Assembly (NCBI RefSeq): GCF_025966695.1
Contig: NZ_JAOEIY010000006.1
Coordinates: 310,001-374,000 of the forward strand
Reading direction: 5' to 3'
Length of the DNA stretch: 64,000 bases
Origin: Stutzerimonas sp. S1
Lineage (GTDB): Bacteria > Pseudomonadota > Gammaproteobacteria > Pseudomonadales > Pseudomonadaceae
Shown here: positions 37,334 through 47,957 of the stretch, in pieces
How positions within the stretch are numbered: position 1 is the first letter of the stretch
How the letters are laid out: every line of letters starts with the position of its first letter
Notes under the pieces: model-generated
What the model saw: the letters and a program-made list of their open reading frames with translations, nothing else
Database searches by the model: none
Told to the model about the DNA's origin: nothing
Position numbers and translations under genes: made by a program

Positions 37334-40300
37334 ATGTTGATCCTGCGCGGCGCTCCCGCTCTTTCCGCCTTCCGTCACGGCAAGCTCCTGGCACAACTGA
37401 CCGAGAAGGTCCCCGCAGTGAGCGGGTTGTATGCCGAGTTCGCCCATTTCGCCGAGGTTGCCGGCGCGCTTGGCGCGGATGAGCAGCAAGTGCTGACCCG
37501 TCTGCTGAAGTACGGCCCCAGCGTGCCGGTGCAGGAGCCTGCCGGTCGGCTGTTTCTGGTGGTGCCGCGTTTCGGCACTATCTCGCCCTGGTCGAGCAAG
37601 GCCAGCGACATCGCCCACAACTGTGGCCTGGAGAAGATCCAGCGGCTGGAGCGTGGCATTGCCTACTACGTGCAGGGCGAATTCTCTGACAGCGATGCCG
37701 AACTCATCGCTGCCGCGCTGCATGACCGCATGACCCAGCTGGTGCTCGGCCGCTTCGAAGAAGCCGCCAATCTGTTCAGCCATGCTCAGCCCAAGCCGCT
37801 CACCGCGGTGGATGTACTCGGCGGTGGCCGGGGCGCGCTGGAGAAGGCCAACGTCGAGCTGGGCCTGGCGCTGGCCGAGGACGAAATCGACTACCTGGTG
37901 AAGGCCTTCAGTGAACTGGGCCGCAACCCGCATGACATCGAACTGATGATGTTCGCCCAGGCCAACTCCGAGCACTGCCGGCACAAGATCTTCAATGCCA
38001 GCTGGGACATCGATGGCGAGAGCCAGGAAAAGTCCCTGTTCGGCATGATCAAGAACACCTACCAGCTGCACAACGAGGGCGTGCTGTCAGCCTACAAGGA
38101 CAACGCCGCGGTGATCGTTGGCAATGTTGCCGGCCGCTTCTATCCGAATCCCGAGACGCGCGAGTACGCCGCGAGCCAGGAGCCGGTGCACATCCTGATG
38201 AAGGTGGAGACGCACAACCACCCGACCGCCATCGCACCGTTCCCGGGCGCCTCTACCGGCTCCGGTGGCGAAATCCGCGACGAGGGGGCGACCGGTCGGG
38301 GTGCGAAGCCCAAGGCCGGCCTGACTGGCTTCACCGTTTCCAACCTGAATATCCCCGGCTTCGAGCAGCCCTGGGAGAAGCCCTACGGCAAGCCCGAGCG
38401 CATCGTCACGCCCCTGGACATCATGATCGAAGGCCCGCTGGGCGGCGCCGCGTTCAACAACGAATTCGGCCGACCGGCGCTGACCGGTTATTTCCGTACC
38501 TTCGAGCAGGCGATCAACACGCCGCGTGGCGAAGAAGTGCGCGGCTACCACAAGCCGATCATGCTTGCCGGCGGCATGGGCAACATCCGTGAAGACCACG
38601 TGCAGAAGGGCGAGATCTCGGTCGGTGGCAAGCTGATCGTGCTCGGCGGCCCGGCCATGCTGATCGGTCTGGGTGGCGGTGCAGCCTCGTCGATGGCCAC
38701 CGGCACCAGCTCAGCGGACCTGGACTTCGCCTCGGTGCAGCGCGACAACCCGGAAATGGAGCGTCGCTGCCAGGAAGTCATCGACCGCTGCTGGCAGCTG
38801 GGCGAGCGCAACCCGATCAAGTTCATCCATGATGTCGGCGCCGGCGGACTGTCCAACGCCTTCCCGGAGCTGGTCAACGACGCAGGTCGTGGCGGTCGAT
38901 TCGAGCTGCGCAACATTCCGAACGACGAGCCGGGCATGGCACCGCTGGAAATCTGGTGCAACGAGTCCCAGGAGCGTTACGTACTTTCTGTCGATGCGGC
39001 CGATTTCGAGCGCTTCAAGGCTATTTGCGAACGCGAGCGCTGCCCCTTCGCGGTGGTCGGTGAGGCCACCGAGGAGCCGCACCTGACCGTCGCCGACAGC
39101 CATTTTGGCAACAAGCCGGTGGATATGCCGCTCAATGTGCTGCTCGGCAAGGCGCCGCGCATGCACCGCAGCGCGCAACGCGAAGCCGAGCTCGGCGACG
39201 ACTTCGATGCCGCCTCGGTCGAACTGAGCGAGGCCGTTACGCGCGTGTTGCGTCATCCCGCGGTGGCCAGCAAGAGCTTCCTGATCACCATCGGCGACCG
39301 CAGCATTACCGGCCAGGTCGCCCGCGACCAGATGGTCGGTCCGTGGCAGGTCCCGGTGGCTGACTGTGCGGTTACCGCGACCAGCTACGACGTCTATACC
39401 GGCGAAGCCATGGCGATGGGCGAGCGCACCCCGCTGGCGTTGCTGGACGCCCCGGCGTCCGGGCGTATGGCGATCGGCGAGACGCTGACCAATCTCGCGG
39501 CGGCGCGCATCGAAAAGATTTCCGACATCAAGCTGTCGGCCAACTGGATGGCCGCTGCCGGCCATCCGGGCGAGGATGCGCGGCTGTACGAAACCGTTCG
39601 CGCGGTCGGCATGGAGCTCTGTCCGCAGCTGGGGATCACCGTTCCGGTGGGCAAGGACTCGATGTCGATGAAGACTCGCTGGTCGGAAGAGGGCGCCGAG
39701 AAGAGCGTGACCTCGCCGCTGTCGCTGATCGTTTCCGGTTTCGCTCCGGTCACCGACATCCGTCAGACCCTGACGCCGCAGCTGCGCCTGGACAAGGGCG
39801 CCACTGACCTGATCCTGATTGACCTGGGACGCGGACAGAACCGCATGGGCGCTTCGATCCTCGCTCAGGTCTATGGTCAGATCGGCCGGCAGGCGCCGGA
39901 CGTCGATGATGCCGAGGACCTGCAGGCGTTGTTCGCGGTGATCCAGGGGCTGAGTGCCGATGGGTTGTTGCTGGCCTATCACGACCGTTCCGACGGCGGC
40001 CTGCTGACCACCGTGCTGGAAATGGCCTTTGCTGGGCATTGCGGACTGAATCTGTGTCTGGACGGTCTGACGGAAACGGCGGATGAGATCGCAGCAGTGC
40101 TGTTCAATGAGGAGCTCGGCGCCGTCATCCAGGTGCGTCAGGACGATACCGAGGTCGTGCTCGCCCAGTTCAGTGCAGCTGGTCTCGGCGACTGCGTCGC
40201 AGTGCTCGGCCAGCCAGTCAACAACGGGCATGTGGCGATCAAGCATCACGGCAATGACATCTACAGTGGTGAGCGCCGTCTATTGCAGCGGCAGTGGGCT

Positions 40301-41230
40301 GAGACCAGCTACCAGATCCAGCGTCTGCGTGATAACGCCGGCTGTGCTGATCAGGAGTTCGACGCGCTGCTGGAGGAGGACAATCCGGGACTGCACGTCA
40401 AACTCAGCTTCGACGTGAACGAAAACATTGCCGCGCCGTACATCAAACGCGGTGTGCGACCGAAGGTGGCCGTGCTGCGTGAGCAGGGCGTCAATGGCCA
40501 GGTGGAGATGGCGGCGGCCTTCGATCGAGCCGGTTTTGCCGCAGTCGACGTGCACATGAGCGATATTCTCGCCGGGCGTGTCAGCCTTGAGGAGTTCAAG
40601 GGACTGGTCGCCTGTGGTGGCTTCTCCTACGGCGATGTGCTCGGCGCTGGCGAGGGCTGGGCCAAGTCGATCCTGTTCAATGTGCGTGCGCGCGATGGCT
40701 TCCAGGCCTTCTTCGAGCGCCGTGACAGCTTTGCCCTCGGTGTCTGCAACGGCTGCCAGATGATGTCCAATCTGCACGAGCTGGTGCCTGGCAGCGAAGC
40801 CTGGCCGCACTTCGTGCGCAATCGCTCGGAGCAGTTTGAAGCGCGGGTGGCGATGGTCCAGGTGCAGGATTCGCCGTCGATCTTCCTGCAAGGCATGGCC
40901 GGATCACGCCTGCCGATCGCCATCGCGCACGGTGAAGGGCATGCCGAGTTCGAGAGCGAGGAGGCGTTGCTGCAGGCGGATCTGTCCGGGACCGTGGCGC
41001 TGCGTTATGTCGACAGCCACGGCAAGGTCACCGAGCGCTACCCGGCCAACCCCAACGGGTCGCCGCGCGGGATCACCGGTCTGACCAGCCGCGACGGGCG
41101 GGTCACCATCATGATGCCGCACCCTGAGCGGGTATTCCGCGCCGTGACCAACTCCTGGCGTCCGGATGAATGGCAGGAAGATGGCGGCTGGATGCGTATG
41201 TTCCGCAATGCTCGCGTCTGGGTGGACTGA
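37334..41230 (+). CDS. purL: Phosphoribosylformylglycinamidine synthase
   Basis: PurL makes FGAM from FGAR, glutamine and ATP in purine synthesis. The 1298-residue single chain of the gamma-proteobacterial type has an N-terminal PurS-like part and a linker. Two AIRS-like halves follow ([12 protein letters not shown] near 213, [31 protein letters not shown] block near 290). The C-terminal glutamine amidotransferase has GVCNGCQMM (nucleophile Cys) and [11 protein letters not shown]. The ATG at 37334 gives the standard length. A terminator follows at 41257. Confidence 0.97.
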   Translation: MLILRGAPALSAFRHGKLLAQLTEKVPAVSGLYAEFAHFAEVAGALGADEQQVLTRLLKYGPSVPVQEPAGRLFLVVPRFGTISPWSSKASDIAHNCGLEKIQRLERGIAYYVQGEFSDSDAELIAAALHDRMTQLVLGRFEEAANLFSHAQPKPLTAVDVLGGGRGALEKANVELGLALAEDEIDYLVKAFSELGRNPHDIELMMFAQANSEHCRHKIFNASWDIDGESQEKSLFGMIKNTYQLHNEGVLSAYKDNAAVIVGNVAGRFYPNPETREYAASQEPVHILMKVETHNHPTAIAPFPGASTGSGGEIRDEGATGRGAKPKAGLTGFTVSNLNIPGFEQPWEKPYGKPERIVTPLDIMIEGPLGGAAFNNEFGRPALTGYFRTFEQAINTPRGEEVRGYHKPIMLAGGMGNIREDHVQKGEISVGGKLIVLGGPAMLIGLGGGAASSMATGTSSADLDFASVQRDNPEMERRCQEVIDRCWQLGERNPIKFIHDVGAGGLSNAFPELVNDAGRGGRFELRNIPNDEPGMAPLEIWCNESQERYVLSVDAADFERFKAICERERCPFAVVGEATEEPHLTVADSHFGNKPVDMPLNVLLGKAPRMHRSAQREAELGDDFDAASVELSEAVTRVLRHPAVASKSFLITIGDRSITGQVARDQMVGPWQVPVADCAVTATSYDVYTGEAMAMGERTPLALLDAPASGRMAIGETLTNLAAARIEKISDIKLSANWMAAAGHPGEDARLYETVRAVGMELCPQLGITVPVGKDSMSMKTRWSEEGAEKSVTSPLSLIVSGFAPVTDIRQTLTPQLRLDKGATDLILIDLGRGQNRMGASILAQVYGQIGRQAPDVDDAEDLQALFAVIQGLSADGLLLAYHDRSDGGLLTTVLEMAFAGHCGLNLCLDGLTETADEIAAVLFNEELGAVIQVRQDDTEVVLAQFSAAGLGDCVAVLGQPVNNGHVAIKHHGNDIYSGERRLLQRQWAETSYQIQRLRDNAGCADQEFDALLEEDNPGLHVKLSFDVNENIAAPYIKRGVRPKVAVLREQGVNGQVEMAAAFDRAGFAAVDVHMSDILAGRVSLEEFKGLVACGGFSYGDVLGAGEGWAKSILFNVRARDGFQAFFERRDSFALGVCNGCQMMSNLHELVPGSEAWPHFVRNRSEQFEARVAMVQVQDSPSIFLQGMAGSRLPIAIAHGEGHAEFESEEALLQADLSGTVALRYVDSHGKVTERYPANPNGSPRGITGLTSRDGRVTIMMPHPERVFRAVTNSWRPDEWQEDGGWMRMFRNARVWVD

Positions 41231-41256
41231 TCGATCTGATCACCCCAGCCTCCTGC

Positions 41257-41288
41257 AAGCCCGCTGATATCGTATCCGCGGGCTTTTC
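41257..41288 (+). terminator. Intrinsic terminator after purL
   Basis: AAGCCCGC and GCGGGCTT arms enclose an inner GATA/TATC pairing, followed by TTTCATTT. Confidence 0.8.
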
Positions 41289-41430
41289 ATTTGGACGAAG
41301 GTCTATGAACCGCGGACGTCGCACGGCGTCTCAGCTATGACGCGTAGCAACTTTTGCGGCTTGTGCGGATGGCAAACTGCCATCCAGCTCGCCCGGCGCT
41401 ATGCCGGGCTTCAACTGCACGGAGAGGTCG

Positions 41431-41748
41431 ATGTACAAACTGTGTTTCTACGTTCCGGAGAGTCATCTGGATGCAGTGAAGAAAGCAGTGTTTGCGGCTG
41501 GCGCCGGTCGGATTGGTGCGTATGACAGCTGTTGCTGGCAGGCACTCGGCCAGGGTCAGTATCGTCCGTTGGAGGGTAGCCAGCCCTTTCTCGGCCAGTC
41601 AGGGCAGTTGCAGCACGTGGCCGAATGGAAAGTCGAACTGGTGGTGGCCGACGAGCTGATCCATGACAGCGTCAAGGCCTTGAAAAAGGCTCACCCCTAC
41701 GAAACGCCGGCGTTCGAGGTTTGGCGTTTGTCGGATATGCAGTTCTGA
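41431..41748 (+). CDS. Stand-alone NIF3/YqfO C-terminal-type domain protein
   Basis: The 105-residue protein has the CutA-like/YqfO central domain pattern: MYKLCFYVPESHLDAVKKAVFAAGAGRIGAYDSCCW split at the start, LEGSQPFLG, and HPYETPAFEVWRL near the C-terminus. In larger NIF3 (YqfO) proteins this domain is inserted in a metallo-hydrolase fold; here it stands alone. GGAGAGG precedes the ATG. Function unknown; metal or nucleotide binding has been suggested for the fold. Confidence 0.85.
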   Translation: MYKLCFYVPESHLDAVKKAVFAAGAGRIGAYDSCCWQALGQGQYRPLEGSQPFLGQSGQLQHVAEWKVELVVADELIHDSVKALKKAHPYETPAFEVWRLSDMQF

Positions 41749-41812
41749 AATACCGGCGGCGCGGTGCTTGCTGTGCGCCTTAGGTCGTGCCCCGGCGGCG
41801 TTGATTGAGGCG

Positions 41813-42316
41813 TCAGGGACGAATTTCGATCAGCGTGCCGTTTCTTACCAGTTGCCAGATTTCCTGCATGTCCGAGTTCTTCAGCGCAATGCAGCCCTCG
41901 GTCCAGTCGAGCGTGTGGAAGAACCACTCGGGGTATTCCTCGTCCAGCGGGGTGCCGTGCAGCATGATCATGTCGCCTGGCGCCACGCCTTCGGCTTCGG
42001 CGCGTGCAAGGTCACGGGCGTTGGGGTAGGAGATGTGCATGGACAGGTTGAACTTGTCGCTGGGCTTGCGCCAGTCGATCCAGTAGTAGCCTTCCGGTGT
42101 ACGCTGGTCGCCCTGGCGCAACTTGGCTCCGGCTGGTTGTTTGCCGAGCGATACGCGGTAACTCTTGAGTGTCTTGCCGCGGCTGATCAGATGAAGCTGG
42201 CGCTCGGATTTAACCACCAGCACCTTGTCGATGGGCTTACCTTCCAGGCTAGGCGTCGCACTGGCATGGGTAAGAGTGGCGAAGGTGACATAGAAAACGG
42301 CGAGCAACCAGCGCAT
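41813..42316 (-). CDS. L,D-transpeptidase (YkuD) family protein
   Basis: The 167-residue product has a signal peptide (MRWLLAVFYVTFATLTHASA). The YkuD domain follows, with KSERQLHLISRGK, LGKQPAGAKLRQGDQRTPEG, the catalytic His in IMLHGTP (about 120) and Cys in DWTEGCIALKN (C142). Periplasmic enzymes of this fold make 3-3 peptidoglycan crosslinks or attach lipoproteins, and small ones may instead cleave. AGGAAGAG precedes the ATG at 42316. It lies 28 bp downstream of a Nudix gene on the same strand. Confidence 0.9.
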   Translation of the reverse strand: MRWLLAVFYVTFATLTHASATPSLEGKPIDKVLVVKSERQLHLISRGKTLKSYRVSLGKQPAGAKLRQGDQRTPEGYYWIDWRKPSDKFNLSMHISYPNARDLARAEAEGVAPGDMIMLHGTPLDEEYPEWFFHTLDWTEGCIALKNSDMQEIWQLVRNGTLIEIRP

Positions 42317-42344
42317 CGAGACTCTTCCTGCGATCCGGACCACA

Positions 42345-42896
42345 TCAGACCAATGGCTTGCCGTGCAATGTGCTGAGCGCCTCATTGCGTACCGGGAAGG
42401 TCTGCTGCACCCGGTCGGCAAAGAAGCATTCTAGGGTACGGCCGATGGTCGGGAAAGCCAGCGCTGACCAGGGGATGCTCGCTTCGTCAAACAGCCGGAC
42501 TTCCAGGCTTTCCTCTCCGGGTGCGAAGGCCCGATCGACCAGTTCGGCGCGAAAGAACAGCGAAACCTGATTGATATGCGGCAGATCGAACAGGGTATAG
42601 AGCTGCAGCTCGCGTACTCGCGCGCAGGCCTCCTCGAGTGTTTCCCGTGCCGCCGCTTCCTGCAGGGTCTCACCGTTCTCCATGAATCCGGCTGGCAGGG
42701 TCCAAAAACCCCGGCGTGGTTCGATGGCGCGCCGGCACAACAGGATCTGGTCAGACCAGACCGGCAGGCAGCCGGCGACGATCCTCGGGTTCTGGTAATG
42801 AACGGTCCGGCAGTCGTCACAGACGAAGCGCGCACGATTGTCGCCTTCGGGGATGCGAGAGAGCACCGGGCCGCCGCAGCGGCTGCAGTATTTCAT
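42345..42896 (-). CDS. Zinc-ribbon Nudix hydrolase
   Basis: The 183-residue product has an N-terminal zinc ribbon (C4, C7, C26, C29) and a Nudix domain with GFMENGETLQEAAARETLEEA. The Nudix box normally ends EExGU, and here the Gly position is Cys (EEAC). The architecture resembles NudC-like NADH pyrophosphatases but is shorter. I chose ATG 42896, because AAGGA touches the ATG at 42902 and is spaced correctly for the second. Substrate not determined; divergent from a second Nudix gene. Confidence 0.85.
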   Translation of the reverse strand: MKYCSRCGGPVLSRIPEGDNRARFVCDDCRTVHYQNPRIVAGCLPVWSDQILLCRRAIEPRRGFWTLPAGFMENGETLQEAAARETLEEACARVRELQLYTLFDLPHINQVSLFFRAELVDRAFAPGEESLEVRLFDEASIPWSALAFPTIGRTLECFFADRVQQTFPVRNEALSTLHGKPLV

Positions 42897-43056
42897 GCTC
42901 ATTCCTTGTCGTTGCTACGAGAGTGGCCGAGTACTCTGCCCGCTCGGTACGTCGTCGTGTTCGGTTGGCCGGTGCGCTATCGGCGGCGTTGCGCGGGGCC
43001 TTGGGCGCTTGCGCCTTTCGTGCCATGATGCCAATCAAAGACGAATCGAGACGATT

Positions 43057-43674
43057 ATGCTGGACACAATTCTCCAACGGGTGCGCAACTACTCGCCGCA
43101 TCTCCTGGAGCCGGAGGGGCGTCTGCCCGAAGCGGCCGTTCTGATGCCCATCACTCGTAGTGAAAATCCGGAGCTGGTGTTGACCCTGCGTGCCAGCGGC
43201 TTGTCGACGCATGGCGGCGAAGTGGCCTTCCCGGGTGGACGGCGCGATCCGGAAGATCCCGATCTCATGCATACCGCGCTACGCGAGGCGGAGGAAGAGG
43301 TGGGGCTGGCGCCTGGCATGGTCGAAGTCGTCGGGCCGCTGAGCAGCCTGATTTCGGTGCATGGTATCCATGTCACGCCCTTCGTGGGCATCGTTCCCGA
43401 CTACGTCGAGTACCGCGCCAATGATGCGGAGATCGCGTCGGTGTTCTCGGTCCCGCTGAACTTCTTCTGCGAGGATCCGCGAGAGGTCACCCACCGCATC
43501 GATTACCAGGGACATAGCTGGTACATCCCGTCTTACCGATATGGCGACTACCAGATATGGGGGCTGACGGCGATCATGATCGTCGAGCTGGTCAATCTGG
43601 TATATGACGCCGGTATAGAGATGCGTCGAGCGCCGGCCACCTTCATCGATCTCACTGGCCGCGACAGGCGCTGA
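43057..43674 (+). CDS. CoA pyrophosphatase (Nudix)
   Basis: The 205-residue protein has a complete Nudix box, [25 protein letters not shown] in two parts (about 54-78), and the upstream VLMPITRS and [20 protein letters not shown] pattern that marks CoA-specific members (UPF0035, NudL type). It likely cleaves CoA or acyl-CoA to phosphopantetheine and 3',5'-ADP. The ribosome site is weak. The gene runs into a gamma-carbonic-anhydrase-like gene 61 bp downstream. Confidence 0.88.
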   Translation: MLDTILQRVRNYSPHLLEPEGRLPEAAVLMPITRSENPELVLTLRASGLSTHGGEVAFPGGRRDPEDPDLMHTALREAEEEVGLAPGMVEVVGPLSSLISVHGIHVTPFVGIVPDYVEYRANDAEIASVFSVPLNFFCEDPREVTHRIDYQGHSWYIPSYRYGDYQIWGLTAIMIVELVNLVYDAGIEMRRAPATFIDLTGRDRR

Positions 43675-43735
43675 GCGCCACGATGGCGCTTGCCGGCGTC
43701 GTGCCTGGCTACCGAAACTCAGAAAGGAGCTGCAT

Positions 43736-44257
43736 GTGAAATATCGTCTGGGAGAGTCCCGCGTCGAAGCCCACCCGCAGAGCTGGGTCGCGCCCACCGC
43801 GACCTTGATCGGCAAGATCCGTCTGGATGAAGGGGCGAGCATCTGGTTCGGAGCTGTGCTGCGTGGTGATAACGAGCTGATTCATGTCGGTGCGAACAGC
43901 AATGTCCAGGATGGCAGCGTGATGCACACCGACATGGGGCATCCGCTGACGCTTGGTACCGGTGTCACGGTCGGCCACAACGCCATGCTGCACGGCTGCA
44001 CTGTGGGTGATTACAGCCTGATCGGCATCAATGCCGTGGTGCTCAACGGCGCGAAGATTGGCAAACACTGCATCATCGGCGCTAATACGCTGATTGCCGA
44101 GGGCAAGGAAATTCCCGATGGCTCGCTGGTGGTCGGCTCGCCGGGCAAGGTAGTGCGCGAACTCAGCGACGAGCAGAAGAAGATGCTTGAGGCCAGCGCC
44201 GCACACTATGTACATAACGCCCAGCGCTACGCTCGCGATTTGGAGCTGGACGAGTGA
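43736..44257 (+). CDS. Gamma-carbonic anhydrase family protein
   Basis: This 173-residue left-handed beta-helix protein (YrdA/PaaY-like) carries hexapeptide repeats and the three metal-ligand histidines: SVMHTD (H64), [11 protein letters not shown] (H81, H86). Further repeats are [16 protein letters not shown] and [12 protein letters not shown]. The GTG start is set by AGAAAGGAG; an overlapping ATG at 43734 is out of frame. Family members are trimeric; carbonic anhydrase activity is uncertain. Its stop overlaps the DUF1289 start by 4 bp. Confidence 0.9.
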   Translation: MKYRLGESRVEAHPQSWVAPTATLIGKIRLDEGASIWFGAVLRGDNELIHVGANSNVQDGSVMHTDMGHPLTLGTGVTVGHNAMLHGCTVGDYSLIGINAVVLNGAKIGKHCIIGANTLIAEGKEIPDGSLVVGSPGKVVRELSDEQKKMLEASAAHYVHNAQRYARDLELDE

Positions 44258-44445
44258 GCGATGCCGACAAGCCCGTCGCCTCACCCTGCGTCAGCCTCTG
44301 CGCGCTTGATGAGGATGACGTGTGCGTTGGCTGCCAGCGTACCGCCGACGAGATTCGCCGCTGGGGGCTGATGAGTGATGACGAGCGGCGCCAGGTGCTG
44401 CGCCGCTGCGTCGAACGGGCCCGGCTAAGCGGCCAGTTGCTGTAG
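44254..44445 (+). CDS. DUF1289 small Cys-rich protein
   Basis: The 63-residue protein has [21 protein letters not shown], giving four cysteines (C12, C16, C24, C27) that look like a small metal or Fe-S site, and a C-terminal basic helix [14 protein letters not shown]. The GTG start overlaps the stop of the upstream gene (GTGA), implying coupling. No function established. Confidence 0.88.
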   Translation: MSDADKPVASPCVSLCALDEDDVCVGCQRTADEIRRWGLMSDDERRQVLRRCVERARLSGQLL

Positions 44446-44489
44446 GCGCGCTTCCTGCGCGTCGTTAATTCTGAATAACGAGGATTCCC

Positions 44490-45671
44490 ATGCCCCGAAT
44501 TGGTACCCCGCTGTCTGCCAGCGCCACGCGCGTTCTGCTTTGTGGCTCCGGCGAGCTTGGCAAGGAACTGGTGATCGAGCTGCAGCGTCTGGGCGTGGAG
44601 GTCATTGCAGTAGATCGTTACGCCAATGCTCCGGCCATGCAGGTGGCGCACCGCGCCCATGTGATCGACATGCTTGACGGCGCGGCGTTGCGCGCCGTGA
44701 TCGAGCTGGAACAACCGCATTACGTGGTACCCGAGATCGAGGCGATCGCCACCGCCACACTGGTCGAGTTGGAAGCCGAGGGCTTCACGGTGATACCGAC
44801 CGCACGCGCGGCGCAGTTGACGATGAATCGTGAAGGAATCCGGCGTCTGGCGGCTGAGGAGCTGGGGTTGCCGACTTCGCCGTATCGTTTCGCCGACTCG
44901 CTGGCCGAGTGTCGGGCTGCCGCGTTGGCGCTGGGTTTCCCTTGCTTGATCAAACCGGTGATGAGTTCGTCCGGCAAGGGGCAATCGGTGCTGCGCAGCG
45001 AGGCAGATATCGAGGCGGCGTGGGAGTATGCCCAGGCCGGTGGTCGAGCTGGCCGGGGGCGGGTCATCGTCGAGGGGTTCATCGATTTCGATTACGAAAT
45101 CACCTTGCTCACCGTCAGGCATGCCGGTGGCACGACGTTCTGTCAGCCGGTCGGGCATCGGCAGGAGAAAGGTGACTATCAGGAGTCCTGGCAGCCGCAA
45201 CCGATGTCCGCTGCGGCAATGGCCGAGGCGGAGCGGATTGCCCTGGCCGTGACCGATGCTCTCGGTGGGCGTGGCATCTTCGGCGTCGAGCTATTCGTCA
45301 GGGGTGATCGGGTGTGGTTCTGCGAGATATCGCCGCGTCCGCATGACACCGGATTGGTGACCTTGGTCTCGCAGGATCTGTCGGAGTTCGCATTGCATGC
45401 CCGGGCGATTCTTGGCTTGCCGATTCCGGCAATCCGGCAACTCGGACCATCGGCTTCGGCAGTCATTCTGGTTGAGGGCGAGTCGACGCAGGTCAGCTTC
45501 GGCAATCTTGAAGCTGCACTGAGTGAGCCGGACACGTCCTTGCGGCTGTTTGGCAAGCCCGGTGTCAGCGGTCAGCGGCGAATGGGCGTGGCACTGGCGC
45601 GCGATGTGTCGCTCGAAGCTGCTCGGGAGAAAGCATCACGTGCCGCGGCTGCGGTAGTAGTCCGGCTCTGA
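44490..45671 (+). CDS. purT: Formate-dependent GAR transformylase
   Basis: PurT uses formate and ATP to convert GAR to FGAR, an alternative to PurN. Formate can come from PurU, also encoded here. The 393-residue ATP-grasp protein has [36 protein letters not shown], the [11 protein letters not shown] loop and [29 protein letters not shown] precedes the ATG. Full length. Confidence 0.96.
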   Translation: MPRIGTPLSASATRVLLCGSGELGKELVIELQRLGVEVIAVDRYANAPAMQVAHRAHVIDMLDGAALRAVIELEQPHYVVPEIEAIATATLVELEAEGFTVIPTARAAQLTMNREGIRRLAAEELGLPTSPYRFADSLAECRAAALALGFPCLIKPVMSSSGKGQSVLRSEADIEAAWEYAQAGGRAGRGRVIVEGFIDFDYEITLLTVRHAGGTTFCQPVGHRQEKGDYQESWQPQPMSAAAMAEAERIALAVTDALGGRGIFGVELFVRGDRVWFCEISPRPHDTGLVTLVSQDLSEFALHARAILGLPIPAIRQLGPSASAVILVEGESTQVSFGNLEAALSEPDTSLRLFGKPGVSGQRRMGVALARDVSLEAAREKASRAAAAVVVRL

Positions 45672-45697
45672 AGGGCTGGATGTGGGGATGACGGCGC

Positions 45698-46984
45698 TTA
45701 CCCGGCTTCCTGTTCGTCCGTCGCTGCTGGAGCGATAGCCCAGGCGCGCACGCTCTTCACCCGATTGTCTGACGCTTGCAGGATTTCCAGGCGGTATTGT
45801 CCGATCTGCAGGCAGATGCCGCTATCGGGTATGTGCTCCAGCGCTTCGGTGATCAGACCGTTGAGGGTCTTCGGTCCATCGCACGGAAGCTGCCAGCCGA
45901 GTGCACGGTTCACTTCCCGTAGGTATGCGGCGCCGTCGATCACCAGCGTGCCATCATCCTGGGGGTGGATGTCCGGGCTGCGCAGGGTGTCTTGATTGCT
46001 GAACTCGCCGACGATCTCTTCGAGAATATCCTCCAGGGTGACGATACCCAGCACGTCGCCGTACTCGTCCACCACGATTCCAATCCGCCGCTTTTGCTTC
46101 TGGAAGTTGAGCAGCTGGGTAGACAGCGGAGTGTTTTCCGGCACGAAGTAAGGGGGCGTACAGGCCTCCAGAAGATTCTCCCGAGTCAGCTGATCATGGC
46201 TGAGCAGGCGGGCGATGTGCCTCATGTGGACAATGCCTTCGATCTGATTGATGTCCTTGCGGAACACCGGCAACCGGGTATGCGAAGTCGTGCGCAGTTG
46301 GCCGATGATGGTTTCCAAGTCATCTTCCAGGTCGATGCCGGTAACCTCGTTACGCGGAATCATGATGTCATCCACCGTCACCCGTTCGAGATCGAGGATG
46401 CCGAGCAGCATGCTCTGGCGGTTCATCGGCAGGGCACCGCCGGATTCGCGTACCACACTGCGCAATTCCTCGGTGGACAGACTGTCGTTGCCCTTGGCCG
46501 CCGGGTCGACGCCGAGCAGCTTCAGCAGGCCGTTGCTGATCCATCCAAGCAGCGCGACCAGTGGGTAGAGTATCTTCTGGAGCATCGCCAGTGGCAGGCT
46601 GACCGGGTAGGCCACCGCTTCCGGGCGCAGTGCAGCGAGGGTCTTCGGAGTGATCTCGCCGAAGATCAGCAGCATGATGGTCAAGCCAACGGTGGCGATC
46701 GCGATTCCAGCTTCACCCCACAGCTGCATGGCGAGTACGGTGGCAATCGAGGAGGCTAGGATGTTGACGAAGTTGTTGCCGACCAGAATGGTCCCAAGCA
46801 GGCGATCTGGCCGTGCCAGCAATTCGGTGGCGCGCCTGGCGCCACGGTGGCCTTCCTTGGCGTGGTGGCGCAGGCGGTAGCGATTGAGGCTGAGCATCCC
46901 AGTTTCGGAGCCGGAAAAGAATGCCGAGCATAGAAGCAGGAAGACCAGCAGTCCGACCAGAAAGCCGGGGTGTAGATGTTCCAC
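45698..46984 (-). CDS. HlyC/CorC (CNNM) family membrane protein
   Basis: The 428-residue product has an N-terminal DUF21/CNNM membrane domain with about four segments: FFSGSETGMLSLNRYRLRH (22-40), GNNFVNILASSIATVLAM and FGEITPKTLAAL (about 107-118). Two CBS domains follow (190-320), then a C-terminal CorC_HlyC domain. In this family the membrane domain binds Mg2+ and the CBS pair binds ATP. GTG start at 46984 with AAGG upstream. Located beside the CcsA-like gene and next to ffh, an order I recall from Pseudomonas. The role in Mg/Co efflux is by family. Confidence 0.9.
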   Translation of the reverse strand: MEHLHPGFLVGLLVFLLLCSAFFSGSETGMLSLNRYRLRHHAKEGHRGARRATELLARPDRLLGTILVGNNFVNILASSIATVLAMQLWGEAGIAIATVGLTIMLLIFGEITPKTLAALRPEAVAYPVSLPLAMLQKILYPLVALLGWISNGLLKLLGVDPAAKGNDSLSTEELRSVVRESGGALPMNRQSMLLGILDLERVTVDDIMIPRNEVTGIDLEDDLETIIGQLRTTSHTRLPVFRKDINQIEGIVHMRHIARLLSHDQLTRENLLEACTPPYFVPENTPLSTQLLNFQKQKRRIGIVVDEYGDVLGIVTLEDILEEIVGEFSNQDTLRSPDIHPQDDGTLVIDGAAYLREVNRALGWQLPCDGPKTLNGLITEALEHIPDSGICLQIGQYRLEILQASDNRVKSVRAWAIAPAATDEQEAG

Positions 46985-46993
46985 TTGGCTGCC

Positions 46994-47794
46994 TTAGATG
47001 TGCAGGATGAATTCGCGGACCAGTTTGCTGCCGAAGTACGCCAGCATAAGCAGGCAGAATCCGGCCAGGGTCCAGCGGATGGCCTTGTAGCCACGCCAGC
47101 CGAGTTGGTGGCGGCCCCAGAGCAGCAAGCCGAAAACCACCCAGGCAATAACGGATAACAGAGTCTTGTGCACCAAGTGCTGGGCGAACAGGTCATCGAG
47201 GAAAAGCCAGCCGGACAGCAGCGAAGCTGAAAGCAGTAGCCAGCCGGCCCAAAGGAAGCCGAACAGTAGACTTTCCATGGTTTGCAGCGGCGGGAAATTG
47301 CGGATTACGCCGGACGTGTGTTTGTTCTTCAGCTGGTGGTCCTGCAACAGCAGCAGCAGCGCCTGAAACACGGCGATGGTGAGCATCCCGTAGGCGAGGA
47401 TCGAAAGCAGAATGTGCGCCAGGATACCGGCCTCTTCGGCGATCGCCGGCGCGGTACCCGACGGGGCGAACTGTGCGAACAGTACCGTCAGACAGCCTAG
47501 CGGGAATAGCAGCACCAGGAGGTTTTCCACCGGCATGCGCTTGAGGGCCAGAAGAATCAGCAGAATCACCGCGGCGGCGATGAGGCTGGAGGCTGTAAAG
47601 AAATCCAGATGCAGCCCGCTCGGCGAGAGCAGTTGCATAAATAGGCTGGTCGCGTGGGCCAGCAGTGCCAGCACGCCGAGGGCGAGCAGCAGGCGCTTGT
47701 TCGGCACTGAGCGTTGTGCCAAACGCAAGCTTTGATAGCCTGTAACACCGGCATAGAGCAGGGCGGCAGCGAGGCTGGGCAGCAGAGGGTGCAT
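46994..47794 (-). CDS. CcsA/YpjD-like inner membrane protein
   Basis: This 266-residue polytopic protein has about eight membrane segments and the CcsA/CcmC-like GRHQLGWRGYKAIRW stretch (about 225-240), plus HVHKTLLSVIAW-type His near 212. Related proteins act in cytochrome c maturation as haem handlers, though the YpjD branch next to ffh has no proven role. The ATG at 47794 starts MHPLLPSLAAALLYAG. The upstream in-frame extension lacks a ribosome site, and the start itself has only a weak one. Confidence 0.85.
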   Translation of the reverse strand: MHPLLPSLAAALLYAGVTGYQSLRLAQRSVPNKRLLLALGVLALLAHATSLFMQLLSPSGLHLDFFTASSLIAAAVILLILLALKRMPVENLLVLLFPLGCLTVLFAQFAPSGTAPAIAEEAGILAHILLSILAYGMLTIAVFQALLLLLQDHQLKNKHTSGVIRNFPPLQTMESLLFGFLWAGWLLLSASLLSGWLFLDDLFAQHLVHKTLLSVIAWVVFGLLLWGRHQLGWRGYKAIRWTLAGFCLLMLAYFGSKLVREFILHI

Positions 47795-47917
47795 AGGTTC
47801 TGGTAGCGGCTCGAAAGGCCGTGAGTGTGGCACAAACACCCAAGGCGCAAAAGCGGCTGTATGCCCATCACATGAAAAGCATCACCGTCGGGGTACCGGC
47901 AAGGTGGCTCGAGCTTC

Positions 47918-47923
47918 TATAAT
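47918..47923 (+). promoter_or_regulatory. Candidate -10 element of ffh
   Basis: A perfect TATAAT lies 35 bases before the ffh ATG. No consensus -35 is visible, so I mark only the -10. Confidence 0.5.
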
Positions 47924-47957
47924 CGCGCTCTTAACCACACCCAGCGTGGAACGGCTC

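Noticed and set aside
38711..40249. 512-codon minus-strand frame inside purL
   Set aside because: Antisense shadow of a conserved gene; composition and lack of recognisable domains argue against coding.
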